A stretch of 64,000 nucleotides of DNA from Rouxiella chamberiensis (GTDB taxonomy: Bacteria > Pseudomonadota > Gammaproteobacteria > Enterobacterales > Enterobacteriaceae): assembly GCF_026967475.1 (NCBI RefSeq), contig NZ_CP114058.1, positions 2,294,001-2,358,000 of the forward strand, given 5' to 3'. The notes under the pieces were generated by a model. That model did not search any database, was not told the origin of the DNA, and worked only from the letters and a program-made list of their open reading frames with translations. A program made the position numbers and the translations under genes. The first letter of the stretch is position 1. Every line of letters begins with the position of its first letter. This document shows, in pieces, positions 53,823 through 64,000 of the stretch.

Positions 53823-55877
53823 TTACGGCTTGCGCTGCGACGGCACGCCCAACTCTTCAAGCTGTTCGACAAACACGGACGGTCGGGTTTTATCCTGCAT
53901 CAACCACACCTGATGTCTGGCTCGGGTCATCGCCACATACAGCAACCGGCGTTCTTCTGCATCGGCGAAATCTTCCGGCTTCGGCAATAACACCTCCTCC
54001 ATTACCGATTCGCGTGCGGCGGCGGGGAAACCGTCACTGCCTTCGTGCAACCCGACAATAATCACGTATTCCGCCTGCTGCCCCTTGCTGGCATGGATAG
54101 TCATAAATTCGAGATTAAGCTTCGGCCAGCGGGTGGCGGCCTTTTGCAACACGTCGGGGCGAAGATGGTGATAACGGGAAAGAACAAGAATCTTGTCGTC
54201 GTCTTCGGCGTAACCGCTGAGTTTATCGAGCAATTTTTCGAGTTGATCTTCGGGTAGGATAACGACATTCTTTTTATTGCCCCTGGTCAGACTGTTCAGC
54301 GGTTTTTTCAGCTGATGCGGATTTTGGGTGACGAAGCGGTTGGCAATCTCGCCGATGCGATCGTTAAAGCGGTAGGTGGTGTCCAGCGCGCACTGTGCGC
54401 CTTCGCCAAAGTTCTCGGCAAACGCCGTGGTCAGAGACAGTTCGGCACCGCTGAATCGGTAGATGGCCTGCCAGTCATCGCCCACGGCAAACAGGCTGGT
54501 TTGGCTGTTCTGCTGGCGTAATGCCGCCAGTAATCTGGCCCGTTGCGGCGAGATATCCTGAAATTCGTCGACCAGAATGTGTTTCCACGGACTAATGAAC
54601 CGCCCTTTTTCGAGGATATTCACCGCCTGATGAATCAATCCGGAGAAATCGACGGCCTCTTCTTCTTTTAGCCGGGCTTTCCACGCTTTCATCAGAGGTG
54701 CCATCAGCTTGATTCTCTTCTGGAACAGGTCGCGAATCTCTTCCGGAGCCTGTTCAATCATTTCGGCCTGACTGCCGCCGTGGGTGCGCATCAGGCTTAT
54801 CCAGCGTTCCAGCCGACTGCCCAGACGTTCCGCCAGCGGCTTGTTTTTCCAGAAGTCGCCCTCGGGCACGACCCACTCCAGCTCTTCACTCAGCCATTGT
54901 CGCCAGCCGCTGGCCTGGGCTTTCTTTTCGGCACACTGCTGCTGCCAGGTTTTCACCAACAGTGAACGGCGCACTTTGCTGTCGGTTTCCAGCTTGCTGA
55001 TTTTGGGTACTTTTTTGCTACCTTGCTGAATAATCTGCAGCGCAAGCGCGTGAAAGGTCCTGGCGTTTATTCCCTCGGTGTGCAAGCGGTCCCTTACCCG
55101 CAGATTCATTTCATCGGCCGCCTGACGACCAAAGGCCAGCAGCAGAATCTGTTCGGGCAAGGCTTCCTGACGACGCAACAGCCAGCCAGCACGCGCCACC
55201 AGCACGGAGGTCTTCCCGCTTCCCGCCCCGGCGAGTACCAGCACGGCATCTTCGCCGTTGACCACGGCGCGGCATTGGCTTTCGTTCAGCGGCGTGGTTT
55301 CAACCGTGTCGAAAAAGTCCCGGTTTTCGGCAATGACGCTGTCGGTCCAGTTCTGATTTCGCTGCACCACACTTTGCGCGCCCTGTTTCAGCCAGCGTAA
55401 ACAGGTGGCGTAGTCATCACGGCAATTTTCGAATTCGCTCAATCGTTCAACCGGCACCGGAACGGCGTCGAATGCGGTTTGAATCTGTTTTTGCACCTCG
55501 GCGAGACGGGAGCGTTTAAACCACAGATCCTGCTGCTCGATGCGGGTGATATTTTCAATCTGCCGCTGTAAAACACCGGCGCTGACCTCGCTCATTTCCT
55601 GGCTCCAGCTCTGCCAAATCTTCAGCAGATACTGGTAGAATTTCTGCGTTTCCTGCCATTCGGTGCCATGCAGGCGTACGACTTTCTGATCGGGCAGTTC
55701 GAACTCGAGTTCGCCCCACACGATGCCGCGTTTGCAGCGAATCTGAATAAGCTGGTTAAAAGGAATAAGGTATTGATGTTTACTGCCGCTGACTTCGACC
55801 CCCGCGTTCAGAAGCCGCACCCGATTGTAGGGATGCTGTGCCAGATGCTTGCCAAATGATGTCGATTTCAGTTCCAT
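53823..55877 (-). CDS. helD: DNA helicase IV
   Basis: UvrD/Rep-like superfamily 1 helicase of 684 residues (E. coli 684), 3'-5' direction. Motif I is VLVLAGAGSGKTSVLVARAG, motif II ILVDEFQDISPQRARLL, motif III AVGDDWQAIYRFSGAE, motif V MTIHASKGQQAEYVIIVGLH, motif VI RRLLYVAMTRARHQVWLM. The N-terminal 170 residues are the HelD-specific region. ATG 55877. Divergent from yccF. Confidence 0.95.
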   Translation of the reverse strand: MELKSTSFGKHLAQHPYNRVRLLNAGVEVSGSKHQYLIPFNQLIQIRCKRGIVWGELEFELPDQKVVRLHGTEWQETQKFYQYLLKIWQSWSQEMSEVSAGVLQRQIENITRIEQQDLWFKRSRLAEVQKQIQTAFDAVPVPVERLSEFENCRDDYATCLRWLKQGAQSVVQRNQNWTDSVIAENRDFFDTVETTPLNESQCRAVVNGEDAVLVLAGAGSGKTSVLVARAGWLLRRQEALPEQILLLAFGRQAADEMNLRVRDRLHTEGINARTFHALALQIIQQGSKKVPKISKLETDSKVRRSLLVKTWQQQCAEKKAQASGWRQWLSEELEWVVPEGDFWKNKPLAERLGSRLERWISLMRTHGGSQAEMIEQAPEEIRDLFQKRIKLMAPLMKAWKARLKEEEAVDFSGLIHQAVNILEKGRFISPWKHILVDEFQDISPQRARLLAALRQQNSQTSLFAVGDDWQAIYRFSGAELSLTTAFAENFGEGAQCALDTTYRFNDRIGEIANRFVTQNPHQLKKPLNSLTRGNKKNVVILPEDQLEKLLDKLSGYAEDDDKILVLSRYHHLRPDVLQKAATRWPKLNLEFMTIHASKGQQAEYVIIVGLHEGSDGFPAAARESVMEEVLLPKPEDFADAEERRLLYVAMTRARHQVWLMQDKTRPSVFVEQLEELGVPSQRKP

Positions 55878-56038
55878 GTCAATACGCCGTGTTTTTTAAT
55901 TATATGAGCCTGAGCCAAATGCAGTTTACCTGCGATCGGCAGTGGCGCTCCAGTACCAAAAACAGGGTAGAATACCCGGATGCAGGATTATCGTAACGCA
56001 CTGGCGTTGGACAGCTTAAATTAAAGACGGGACTTTTT

Positions 56039-56500
56039 ATGCGTACTATATTGAATATCTTGAATTTCGTTCTCGGCGGTTTTTTCACTACGCTTGCCTG
56101 GCTATTTGCCACACTGGTCAGTATCGTGCTGATTTTCACCCTGCCGTTGACCCGTTCCTGCTGGGAAATCACCCGCCTGTCGTTTCTGCCTTTCGGCAAT
56201 GAAGCAATCCATGTCGATGAATTGTATCCGGAACGTCGCAATGCGGTGCTTTCGGGCGGCGGCACGCTGCTTAACATTTTCTGGCTAGTGTTCTTCGGCT
56301 GGTGGCTGTGTCTTTCTCATATTGCGACCGGCATCGTGCAATGTGTCAGCATTATCGGTATTCCGGTCGGCATCGCCAACTTCAAAATTGCAGCCATCGC
56401 ACTCTGGCCGGTAGGACGCCGTGTTGTGTCCGTCGAACTGGCAAAACAGGCGCGTGAAGCCAGCGCAGCACGACTGAGAAATGACGGGCGAATTCGCTGA
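56039..56500 (+). CDS. yccF: YccF family inner-membrane protein
   Basis: A 153-residue protein with membrane segments at the N-terminus (ILNIFLNFVLGG-like start RTILNILNFVLGGFFTTLAW) and in the middle (LNIFWLVFFGWWLCLSHIAT) and the motif IGIPVGIANFKIAAIALWPV characteristic of the family. The C-terminus is basic. Same place as in E. coli, 48 bases before yccS, likely cotranscribed. Function unknown. Confidence 0.92.
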   Translation: MRTILNILNFVLGGFFTTLAWLFATLVSIVLIFTLPLTRSCWEITRLSFLPFGNEAIHVDELYPERRNAVLSGGGTLLNIFWLVFFGWWLCLSHIATGIVQCVSIIGIPVGIANFKIAAIALWPVGRRVVSVELAKQAREASAARLRNDGRIR

Positions 56501-56547
56501 TTCGCCGCTCTTGAGTGCTATCATTCATCTTCTTGCTGGAGTTTTCC

Positions 56548-58697
56548 GTGCTCTCTATTGCACCCGGCCTAAGGCGCTATGCCTATAACAGCAATCTGCT
56601 GTACAGCATTCGCATTTTTATTGCCCTTGCGGGAACCGTTATCGCGCCCTGGCTTATCTCCGAGCCGAAACTGACCATCCCGCTCACGCTCGGGGTGGTC
56701 GCCGCCGGATTAAGCGACTTGGACGATCGTTTGGCCGGTCGTTTGCGTAATCTGTTAATTACGCTGGTTTCCTTTTTGTTGCCTCGGTTTCCGTGGTGCT
56801 GCTTTTCCCGTATCCGTGGCTGTTCGCCGTTGGACTCACACTCTCGAGCTGCGGTTTTATCTTGCTGGGCGCGCTCGGACAACGTTACGCCACCATTGCC
56901 TTTGGCGCGCTGCTGATTGCCATCTATACCATGCTCGGCATCAATAATGTCTATCAGGTGTGGTACGAGCAATCGGTGCTGCTGCTGATAGGCACGCTCT
57001 GGTATTACCTGGTAACGCTTGCGGGCCATCTGGTGTTTCCGATTCGTCCTTTGCAGGACCACATTGCCCGCTGTTATCAACGTTTGGCGAGTTATCTGGA
57101 TGCCAAATCCAACATGTTCGACCCCGATCAGGAAGGCAGCAACAGCCAGCAACTGATTAATCTGGCGATGGCCAATGGTCAGCTGGTTACCACGTTGAAT
57201 GAAACCAAAAATGCCCTGCAAAGCCGGTTAAAGGGCGATCGCGGGCAAAAAGGCACGCGCAGAACGCTGCAATACTATTTTGTGGCGCAGGATATTCACG
57301 AACGCGCCAGTTCGATACACGTGCAATACCAGAAACTGCATGCCCGTTTTCATCAAACCGATCTCCTTTTTCGCCTGCAAAGGCTGATGAGTATGCAGTC
57401 CACCGCCTGCCAGCAGTTGTCGCAATGCATTCTCTATCGACAGAGCTATCAACATAATCCCCTGTTTGAGCGCGCTTTTCTGCGCCTCGGCGAAGCCATC
57501 GAACGCGAGTCTGCGCTTGAGCCGGACAGCAGTCTTATCAAGGCGTTGCGTCATCTGCTTAAAAATTTGCGGGCAATCGATGGTCAGTTGTCGAATATCG
57601 AGTCGGAGCAGGCGCTGTCGGAAGACCAGCCCGCCGGTCCGAATACCTTTGCCGATGACAAAATCCACGGTTTTCAGGATATCTGGTTGCGCATTTCGCG
57701 CCATTTAACGCCGAAATCGGCGCTGTTTCGCCATGCCGTGCGCATGTCTGCGGTGCTTTTGACCGGTTATATGTTTATCCAGTTCAGCGGGCTGGACCAC
57801 GGTTACTGGATTTTGCTCACCAGCCTGTTTGTCTGCCAGCCGAACTACAGTGCGACGCGCCGAAGGCTGGCGCTGCGCGTGATAGGCACGCTCGCCGGTG
57901 TCGCGCTGGGCATGCCGATGCTGTATTTCATTCCGTCGCTCGAAGGCCAGCTGATTCTGATTGTCGTTTTCGGCATGCTGTTCTTCGCCTTTCGCAATAT
58001 TCAGTACGCGCAGGCAACAATGTTTATTACTCTGCTGGCGCTCCTGCTGTTCAACCTGATGGGTCAGGGCTTTGCCGTGGCGCTTCCACGCATCGTCGAC
58101 ACACTCATTGGCTGCCTGATTGCCTGGGTTGCCGTCAGTTATCTGTGGCCCGACTGGCGTTTTCGCCAATTGCCCGTGGTGGTCAACAGGACGTTTCAGG
58201 CCAACTGCCGCTATCTCGACGCCGTGGTGCAGCAATATCATCAGGGCAAAGATAATGGGCTGACCTATCGACTGGCGCGCCGCGATGCACACAACTGTGA
58301 TGCCGAGCTGGCGTCGGTGGTGTCGAACATGACCTCCGAAAAAGACAACGCGGCCGAGACGCTGGACGCCGCCTTCCGCCTGCTGTGCCTGAATCACACC
58401 ATGCTCAGCTATATTTCGGCGCTGGGCGCGCATCGCGAAAAGCTGGAAGACAATGAAACCCTTGGCCTGCTCGACGACGCGACACGGTTTATCGACCAGG
58501 CGCTTAATAAGGAAGAGAGTCTGGCTATCACCCCGCCTCTCGAATCCCTCGCGGCGCGCATTCAGGCCAAAACGTCGTCTTCCGACACCAAAGAGCAGCT
58601 GGTTTTACAGCAAATCAGATTGTTGATGGAACATCTGCCGGAGCTGACCAGCCTCAACAGCAAAATCGCCCCGGTCGAGACGCCGATTGCCGTTTAA
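56548..58697 (+). CDS. yccS: YccS/FUSC-family inner-membrane transporter, frameshifted
   Basis: Predicted exporter, third FUSC-type gene in the window. Start GTG 56548 behind GGAG. The first frame (APGLRRYAYNSNLLYSIRIF, IPLTLGVVAAGLSDLDDRLA) breaks in the T-run 56773-56777 (five; six needed) and continues FFVASVSVVLLFPYPWLFAV. Later parts: FFAFRNIQYAQATMFITLLA, GYWILLTSLFVCQPNYSATR. The repaired length is 716 residues (E. coli 717). It follows yccF closely. Confidence 0.9.
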
Positions 58698-58738
58698 AAA
58701 AGGCCGGCAGAGGATTTCACTCTTCTGCCGGCCGTTGT

Positions 58739-59364
58739 CTATGCGCTGATTCTGCAATCATCCTGCTGAAAGCTATTGAACCAGTTAAGCAGCATGGCGT
58801 GGGATTGCGTGGGCAGCACCGACTTGTGAAAGCCGAGAATGGCCCCTTCGAGTGCCAGCAGCGTGTTGAGGCCCGTCTCCTTCTTTAACGCGCAGATTTT
58901 CACATAGGTTCCGATAGCCCCCTGAACACGAAGTTCCGCCGCGTCTTTTACCCCAACCTGCCACAGCGTACGTTCGAGTGTCAGGTTGATATTGGGCAGA
59001 TCCTTGAGCCTTCGCGGCTGGCTTTTTCGCGCGGCCTTTTCACTTTCCATACCGCGAATGGACTCGTCGGCCAGAGCGATGAGTTGATCTGGATGCTGCC
59101 ACAGCGTTTCATCGACCCGAAAATAGCGCAGCAGGATTTCCATGCCGCGTTTGTAATAGACAAACTGCGGCATCATGAGCGCCCGCATCATGTTTTCGTT
59201 GTCCTGCGTAGCGCGCAGATAAAGTTCCCCTTCGGCAACCAGCGCAAACATCGAACCGCGCAAAGACAGGCTGAACCCGCCAAACTGGGCGCGACTGCGA
59301 ACTTCCCCAACGAGGCGAGCAATGCGATGGATTGATCAACCCTTTCTTTTGTAGCTTTTAACAT
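58739..59364 (-). CDS. sxy: Competence regulator Sxy/TfoX, frameshifted
   Basis: Co-activator that with CRP turns on CRP-S (competence) genes. The N-terminus MLKATKERVDQSIALLASLG starts at ATG 59364. The frame breaks in CCCC 59305-59308 (five needed), then runs EVRSRAQFGGFSLSLRGSMF, the TfoX_N domain, and ends in the TfoX_C helix-hairpin domain (LTLERTLWQVGVKDAAELRV). The repaired length is 208 residues (E. coli 209). Divergent from sulA. Confidence 0.9.
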
Positions 59365-59542
59365 ATTGATTTCCTTATCGGTTATGACACGTGAAAAGAT
59401 AACGGACGTTACGTGAACCGCTAAAAGCAAAATACGCAAAGCAGGGGAAGCCGCCAAACCTAAAGTGAATTTTCGGGCGACTTAAAACGAGATTTGCGAG
59501 ACGTCTTGGAAAATTTAGGTTGATCTCTCACCACAGTCGCAG

Positions 59543-59562
59543 TACTGTATATCCATACAGTA
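59543..59562. promoter_or_regulatory. LexA box of sulA
   Basis: TACTGTATATCCATACAGTA, a perfect CTG-N10-CAG SOS box with extended symmetry, 21 bases before the sulA start. Confidence 0.95.
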
Positions 59563-59583
59563 ACTCACTGGTGGAACAACACT

Positions 59584-60089
59584 ATGCGAACTCATCATCG
59601 TCAGCACCCTCATTTTAGCCAGCACTCCATGACCGCCACTTCAGCGCCAAAGTGCCAAAAATCTACCGCTAACAGTGGCTTACTCAGTGAGTTCGTCTAT
59701 AGTGAAAATCAGCCCGCTTTAACGCAGTTGCTCCTGCCCCTGCTTCACCATCTGGGTGAACAGTCTCGCTGGCTACTTTGGCTGACCCCAACGCAAAAAC
59801 TGAGCCGCCGCTGGCTGGCGCAGTCCGGGCTTCCTGTCGACAAAATCGTTCAGGTGAGTCAATTGCAGGGCATGGCTTCGGTAGATGCCATGGAACGCGC
59901 CCTGCTCACCGGCAATTACAGCGTTGTACTCGGCTGGCTTCCAGAATTGAACGATCTCGATCGCAAAAGATTGCAGGTCGCGGCAGAAGTGGGTGGCTCC
60001 TATGGGTTCATCATGAAGCCCCTAATCAGCCCTTTTTGTGCCGACGGACAACCCCCGCAGTAAAAATTCACTCGTCTGTGTACCATTAA
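59584..60089 (+). CDS. sulA: SOS cell-division inhibitor SulA, frameshifted at C-terminus
   Basis: Blocks FtsZ polymerisation after DNA damage and is removed by Lon. FVYSENQPALTQLLLPLLHH, LLWLTPTQKLSRRWLAQSGL and LTGNYSVVLGWL match E. coli. The plain frame stops at 60063 without the Lon-recognition tail. If the C-run 60052-60056 has six bases it ends VKIHSSVYH at 60087-60089, like the E. coli tail LKIHSNLYH, and is 168 residues (E. coli 169). The C-terminal His-tail is the Lon degradation signal, so the repair matters for function. Controlled by the LexA box at 59543. Confidence 0.9.
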
Positions 60090-60106
60090 ATCAATTTAGG
60101 AGTAAT

Positions 60107-60136
60107 CCGACGAAATGTCGGCTCTTTTTAGTTTTT
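60107..60136 (+). terminator. Terminator of sulA, first of two
   Basis: CCGAC-GAAAT-GTCGG stem then CTCTTTTTAGTTTTTT. Confidence 0.75.
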
Positions 60137-60156
60137 TGTGCTGAAAAACCCAATTT

Positions 60157-60179
60157 ACCCAGTAAAACTGGGTCTTTTT
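60157..60179 (+). terminator. Terminator of sulA, second of two
   Basis: ACCCAG-TAAAA-CTGGGT stem then CTTTTT. Tandem with the first; together they insulate ompA from sulA read-through. Confidence 0.75.
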
Positions 60180-60324
60180 GAGGTGAAAAAACACATAGTT
60201 TCGTCAACTTTTTAGCTTTGATGTTAAAAAATGTGTACATTTTTCCCTTTTTTCCGCTGCGTTATCACTTCAAGCTTGTAAGTTTCTCGCCACGTTGTAG
60301 ACTTTAGTTCGCCAAGGTTGCTCT

Positions 60325-60444
60325 TATAATGCCTACGAAAAGTGGCAAGTACCTAAGTGAAGCAATAACTTGGACGAAGGAATTTAACCAAGGGCTTACA
60401 GCTTAAAGCTCAATTGCCTATTTGGATGATAACGAGGCGCATAA
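60325..60444 (+). promoter_or_regulatory. ompA promoter -10 and long 5' leader
   Basis: TATAAT (60325-60330) is a perfect -10; the -35 (CTTTAG, 60302-60307) is poor. About 108 bases of leader follow. The segment GATGATAACGAGGCGC before the ATG is the E. coli ompA ribosome-site sequence, which is the target of the small RNA MicA and the Hfq-bound part that sets ompA mRNA life. Confidence 0.7.
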
Positions 60445-61515
60445 ATGAAAAAGACAGCTATCGCATTAGCAGTGGCACTGGCAGGTTTCGCTACCGTAGC
60501 GCAAGCCGCCCCGAAAGATAACACCTGGTACACCGGTGCGAAATTGGGCTGGTCCCAGTATCACGATACTGGTTTTGCTAATGCTTACGACGGTATTGGT
60601 AATGGCCCTACCCATGAAAGCCAACTGGGCGCTGGTGCGTTCGTAGGTTATCAGGTAAATCCATTCCTGGGCTTCGAAGGCGGTTACGACTGGCTCGGCC
60701 GTATGCCTTATAAAGGCAGCGTAAACAATGGCGCATTCAAAGCACAAGGCATCCAGCTGGCTGCTAAACTGAGCTACCCACTGACTGACGATCTGGACAT
60801 CTACACTCGTCTGGGTGGTATGGTTTGGCGTGCAGATGCTAAAGGCAACTTTGGCAACGGCAACCGCGTAAGCGACAACGACAACGGTGTTTCTCCACTG
60901 GCTGCAGTTGGTTTCGAATACGCAGTAACCAAAAACTGGGCAACCCGTTTGGACTACCAGTGGGTTAACAACATCGGTGACGCAGCGACTGTTGGCGCAC
61001 GTCCTGATAACGCAATGCTGTCTGTGGGTGTTTCTTACCGTTTCGGTCAAGACGATGCTCCAGCACCTGTTGCTCCGACCCCAGCTCCAGCTCCAGTTGT
61101 ACAGACTCACAAGTTCACTCTGAAATCTGACGTTCTGTTCACCTTCGGCAAAGCTTCCCTGAAACCAGAAGGCCGTCAGGCTCTGGATCAGCTGTACACC
61201 CAACTGAGCTCACTGGATCCGAAAGACGGTTCAGTCGTAGTTCTGGGTTACACCGACCCAGTTGGTTCAGAAGCATCTAACCAGAAACTGTCTGAGCAAC
61301 GTGCTCAATCAGTAGTGGATTACCTGGTATCTAAAGGTATCCCTTCTAACAAGATCTCTGCACAGGGTCGTGGCGAAGCTGATCAAGTTACCGGCAACTT
61401 CGGTTACAAATCAGGCCGTGCTACTAAAGCTCAGATCGAAAACTTCGCACCTAACCGTCGCGTAGAAATCGAAGTTAAAGGTATCAAAGACGTTGTTACT
61501 CAGCCACAGGCTTAA
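60445..61515 (+). CDS. ompA: Outer membrane protein OmpA
   Basis: A 356-residue major outer-membrane protein. Signal peptide [21 protein letters not shown]; eight-strand beta-barrel (to about residue 195; loop-strand pairs such as [17 protein letters not shown]); the hinge [16 protein letters not shown]; and the periplasmic OmpA-C peptidoglycan-binding domain ([38 protein letters not shown], with the Asp/Arg diaminopimelate ligands). Codon use is strongly biased (CTG, CGT, GGT), unlike neighbours, as for highly expressed genes. No frameshift here. Confidence 0.98.
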   Translation: MKKTAIALAVALAGFATVAQAAPKDNTWYTGAKLGWSQYHDTGFANAYDGIGNGPTHESQLGAGAFVGYQVNPFLGFEGGYDWLGRMPYKGSVNNGAFKAQGIQLAAKLSYPLTDDLDIYTRLGGMVWRADAKGNFGNGNRVSDNDNGVSPLAAVGFEYAVTKNWATRLDYQWVNNIGDAATVGARPDNAMLSVGVSYRFGQDDAPAPVAPTPAPAPVVQTHKFTLKSDVLFTFGKASLKPEGRQALDQLYTQLSSLDPKDGSVVVLGYTDPVGSEASNQKLSEQRAQSVVDYLVSKGIPSNKISAQGRGEADQVTGNFGYKSGRATKAQIENFAPNRRVEIEVKGIKDVVTQPQA

Positions 61516-61548
61516 GTAATACCGCTATCTTTCGATAGACCTGACTTC

Positions 61549-61577
61549 AAAAACCCCGCATTGCGGGGTTTTTTTTG
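61549..61577 (+). terminator. Terminator of ompA
   Basis: AAAACCCCGC-ATT-GCGGGGTTTTTTTT. Confidence 0.95.
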
Positions 61578-61730
61578 CCCCCATTTTCTGTTTTCAAAAG
61601 AAGACGATAATAATGGGCAATGGGGTTTATCAGCAGGAGTGTATGCAGGATTCAGGGCAGGAGTGCTGGTTGAGAAATGTTGATCGGCAGGCGGTCGGCG
61701 CCTGCCGGCAGGATCCCTGCTCTTTGTGGA

Positions 61731-62189
61731 TCAGTGTTCTTTGTTGTCGAGGATCTGCAAAAGATCCTGCTTGAGGGAAGACATTTGCGTGGCGTATTTT
61801 TCTTTGCGTTCGGCATCTTCCAACAATTGAATAATGGTGTCGGAAAGGGTCGAGCCACGACGCTGCGCCAGTGCGGCAAGCCGCTGCCAGACCAGAAATT
61901 CCAGATCGATGGATTTCTTGCGCGTATGCTGATGTTCAGAGTTGAAGTGGCGTTTACGCCGGGCACGAATGGTCTGCTTAAGGCGGTTATCCAGCGCCTT
62001 GCTCATGTGCGTGTCTATCCATTCGAGCACCCTGACCGGTTCGTTCTCGAGTTTTAACAGCTGTTCCACGGCATCCTGCGCGGCGCTGTTCTCCACATGG
62101 CGGGTGATTTTTTCACCCTCGCGGTGTTTCTTTACCAGGTAATTCCATTTCCAACCGCTCTCAAGGTTTTCCAGTTGCTGATATTTCAT
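61731..62189 (-). CDS. matP: Ter macrodomain organiser MatP
   Basis: A 152-residue DNA-binding protein that condenses the Ter domain by binding matS sites. An N-terminal four-helix bundle ([20 protein letters not shown]) is followed by a ribbon-helix-helix DNA-binding region ([20 protein letters not shown]) and a C-terminal coiled coil ([20 protein letters not shown]). ATG 62189; a longer frame to 62210 is not homologous. Divergent from the lonH/ycbZ gene. Confidence 0.95.
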   Translation of the reverse strand: MKYQQLENLESGWKWNYLVKKHREGEKITRHVENSAAQDAVEQLLKLENEPVRVLEWIDTHMSKALDNRLKQTIRARRKRHFNSEHQHTRKKSIDLEFLVWQRLAALAQRRGSTLSDTIIQLLEDAERKEKYATQMSSLKQDLLQILDNKEH

Positions 62190-62410
62190 CGCAAGCTCTT
62201 CTGTGACCACGTAACGTAGATAAGCATAACAGCTTTATGTCACTTTTTACTCTACTAATCTCACTACGTGCTTAGGATCACAGCGCTTATTTTTTGCTCA
62301 CCCGAGTCAGAATGTCACAACTCTGTGTGTAATGAGTCACTCTCGTGGTATCAAGCACGACGTATTCTTGTATAATCGCCCTTTCCCTATTAAAGACTAC
62401 AGCTAACACA

Positions 62411-64000
62411 TTGACCAATAACCGACTCGATTGGCAGCTCTTACTGCCGGATTCCACGCCATACCAGACAATTTTTGCTACAGCGGATCAGTTGGCCCCG
62501 GTCGATTTTTCCGTGATTCAGCCGCGTCTCGAGAATGGACTTTCCCTGTTTTGCCACCCGAATTCGCGTCAGCGCTTTATGACCGTGAAAGGTCAGGAGA
62601 GCCGGGACTATCTCGCGCGTCTGGCCGATGCCGTCAATGCGCTGCTGCCCGAAGCCGATGAACTGGTGGGCAGTCAGTATCAAATCGACGGTCGCAACAT
62701 TCAGGTCCTTCCCGCGCAAGATCCCGAGGCTCCCTTCAGTGGCGCGTCGCACTGTCTTTATCAGGAATGGATTGAGGCTGAGCAACTGTTTGGCTGTGTC
62801 CGCATTTATAAAGATCAGATTGAGCTGCAACCCGGTTTAATTCATCAGGTCAATGGTGGCGTACTGCTGCTGTCGGTGCGCGCGCTTCTCGCGCAGCCGC
62901 TGCTCTGGCTGCGTTTAAAGCAGATGATCACCAACGAGCGCTATCATTGGGTTTCTCCCGATGAAACACGCCCGTTGCCGGTCAGCATTCCTTCCATGCC
63001 GCTGGATGTGAAACTGATTCTGGTTGGCGACCGCGTTTCTCTCGGCGAATTGAACGAGATGGAACCCGAGCTGCTCGAAACCGCGTTTTATGGTGAATTC
63101 GAAGCCGACCTGCCGCTTGCCGACAACGATGACATGGAAAAATGGTGTGCCTACGTCAACACCCTGGCCGATGAGCTTGAAATTCCGCGTCTTTCAGTCG
63201 ATGCCTGGCCGGAACTGCTGAAAGCTTCCGTACGTTTTAGCAACGATCAGGGCTGTCTGCCGCTGGACCCGACCTGGCTTTCTGCCCAGTTAACCGAAGC
63301 CGAACTTTATAATGACGAGCCTGCGCTGACCGCCAAGGCCTTCGACGCCGCCATCTCGACTCGCGCCTGGCGTGAGAGTTACCTGCAGGAAAGAATGCAG
63401 GACGAGATTGAGCTGGGTCAAATCATGATAGAGACGGAAGGCGAAGTCATTGGTCAGATCAATGGTCTTTCTGTGCTGGAATATCCGGGGCATCCGCGCG
63501 CCTTTGGCGAGCCTTCGCGCATTAGCTGCGTCGTTCACGCCGGTGACGGCGAATTCAACGACGTAGAAAGAAAGGCGGAACTGGGTGGCAATCTGCATGC
63601 CAAGGGCATGATGATTCTCCAGGCATTTCTGGTTTCAGAACTGGAACTCGATCAGCCCCTGCCCTTCTCGGCGTCAACGGTTTTCGAGCAGTCCTACGGC
63701 GAAGTCGATGGCGACAGCGCGTCGCTTGCCGAGCTCTGTGCGTTAATCAGCGCCCTGTCCATGCAGCCTATTACCCAGCAAATCGCCGTGACCGGCTCCG
63801 TGGATCAGTTCGGTAACGTGCAACCCATTGGCGGCGTGAATGAGAAAATCGAAGGATTTTTCGAAGTTTGCCAACGCCGTGAACTCACCGGCAAGCAGGG
63901 TGTCATTATTCCCACGGCCAACGTGAGAAATCTTTGTCTGCATCCTCAAGTGATCGAGGCCGTGCGTGAAGGCAAGTTCCATTTATGGTCAGTCGATAAC
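62411..64000 (+). CDS. ycbZ: Lon-like Ser/Lys protease LonH (YcbZ), 3' end outside window
   Basis: The frame is open from TTG 62411 (TNNRLDWQLLLPDSTPYQTI) to the end of the window, about 530 residues of the usual 586. The N-terminal half is an AAA-like domain with degenerate nucleotide motifs (QPGLIHQVNGGVLLLSVRAL, LPVSIPSMPLDVKLILVGD). The C-terminal Lon protease domain has the catalytic Ser in EVDGDSASLAELCALISAL and the Lys in VNEKIEGFF, plus EYPGHPRAFGEPSRISCVVH. The TTG start is chosen by alignment to E. coli YcbZ; no ATG lies nearby. fabA would follow in the E. coli order. Confidence 0.9.
   Translation, partial: MTNNRLDWQLLLPDSTPYQTIFATADQLAPVDFSVIQPRLENGLSLFCHPNSRQRFMTVKGQESRDYLARLADAVNALLPEADELVGSQYQIDGRNIQVLPAQDPEAPFSGASHCLYQEWIEAEQLFGCVRIYKDQIELQPGLIHQVNGGVLLLSVRALLAQPLLWLRLKQMITNERYHWVSPDETRPLPVSIPSMPLDVKLILVGDRVSLGELNEMEPELLETAFYGEFEADLPLADNDDMEKWCAYVNTLADELEIPRLSVDAWPELLKASVRFSNDQGCLPLDPTWLSAQLTEAELYNDEPALTAKAFDAAISTRAWRESYLQERMQDEIELGQIMIETEGEVIGQINGLSVLEYPGHPRAFGEPSRISCVVHAGDGEFNDVERKAELGGNLHAKGMMILQAFLVSELELDQPLPFSASTVFEQSYGEVDGDSASLAELCALISALSMQPITQQIAVTGSVDQFGNVQPIGGVNEKIEGFFEVCQRRELTGKQGVIIPTANVRNLCLHPQVIEAVREGKFHLWSVDN

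Overview
The window is chromosomal DNA of an enterobacterium (order Enterobacterales). Its right end follows the Escherichia coli order rutR-rutABCDEFG ... yccA, tusE, yccX, rlmI, hspQ, yccU, yccT, mgsA, helD, yccF, yccS, sxy, sulA, ompA, matP and the Lon-like protease gene ycbZ. The middle carries uvrY-uvrC-pgsA-glyW-cysT-leuZ. Divergence from E. coli, together with the non-E. coli genes present, suggests a Yersiniaceae-type genome (Rahnella, Rouxiella, Ewingella or Serratia neighbourhood). That placement is an inference; no 16S or database comparison was possible.

Layout. 1-13,250: the end of opgC, a drug-efflux pair (HlyD adaptor plus DHA2 permease) with a divergent IclR regulator, a universal stress protein, small stress-type or hypothetical genes (ypeC, yccJ and ylaC homologues), a gyrI/sbmC homologue, deoR behind a membrane-anchored PPP phosphatase, a Tat-exported cupin and an MFS transporter. 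13,261-17,512: two tandem aromatic-acid exporter (AaeB/FUSC) paralogues. 17,673-25,500: a compact phage-derived element. It has a CI repressor, O- and DnaC-type replication genes, a Q antiterminator, Ig-like surface proteins, endolysin, Rz/Rz1 and an Ig plus beta-helix spike protein, but no integrase, terminase, capsid or tail-assembly genes. 25,597-30,800: a small ORF, three tRNA genes, pgsA, uvrC, uvrY, yecF. 30,837-35,041: an AraC regulator, an orphan long-form 2-isopropylmalate synthase, cycA. 35,122-41,763: the pyrimidine-degradation rut locus with an unusually legible control region (NtrC-like sites, RutR operator, sigma-54 promoter). 42,341-44,491: cvrA and osmE. 44,803-48,463: a second Tat cupin, then two copies of tRNA-Ser(TGA) flanking a 2.8 kb accessory block (TetR regulator, Tat-exported amidohydrolase, hok-like toxin). 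48,743-64,000: the conserved yccA-to-lonH backbone.

A sequence-wide feature matters for every user of this annotation. At least sixteen otherwise intact genes are broken by one-base indels, nearly all one-base losses in short homopolymer runs. Adding the base back restores a length close to that of the E. coli homologue in every case where one exists (for example rutG 442, yccU 137, sulA 168, yccS 716 residues). These are most simply sequencing or assembly errors, so I annotate such genes as whole reading frames with the break noted rather than as biological pseudogenes.

The best candidate for an under-described system is the 7.8 kb phage-derived element. It is a repressor-controlled replication and lysis unit whose only cargo is three proteins with bacterial Ig-like domains. 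Two of them sit on a module bounded by a duplicated 3' end of the Q gene.
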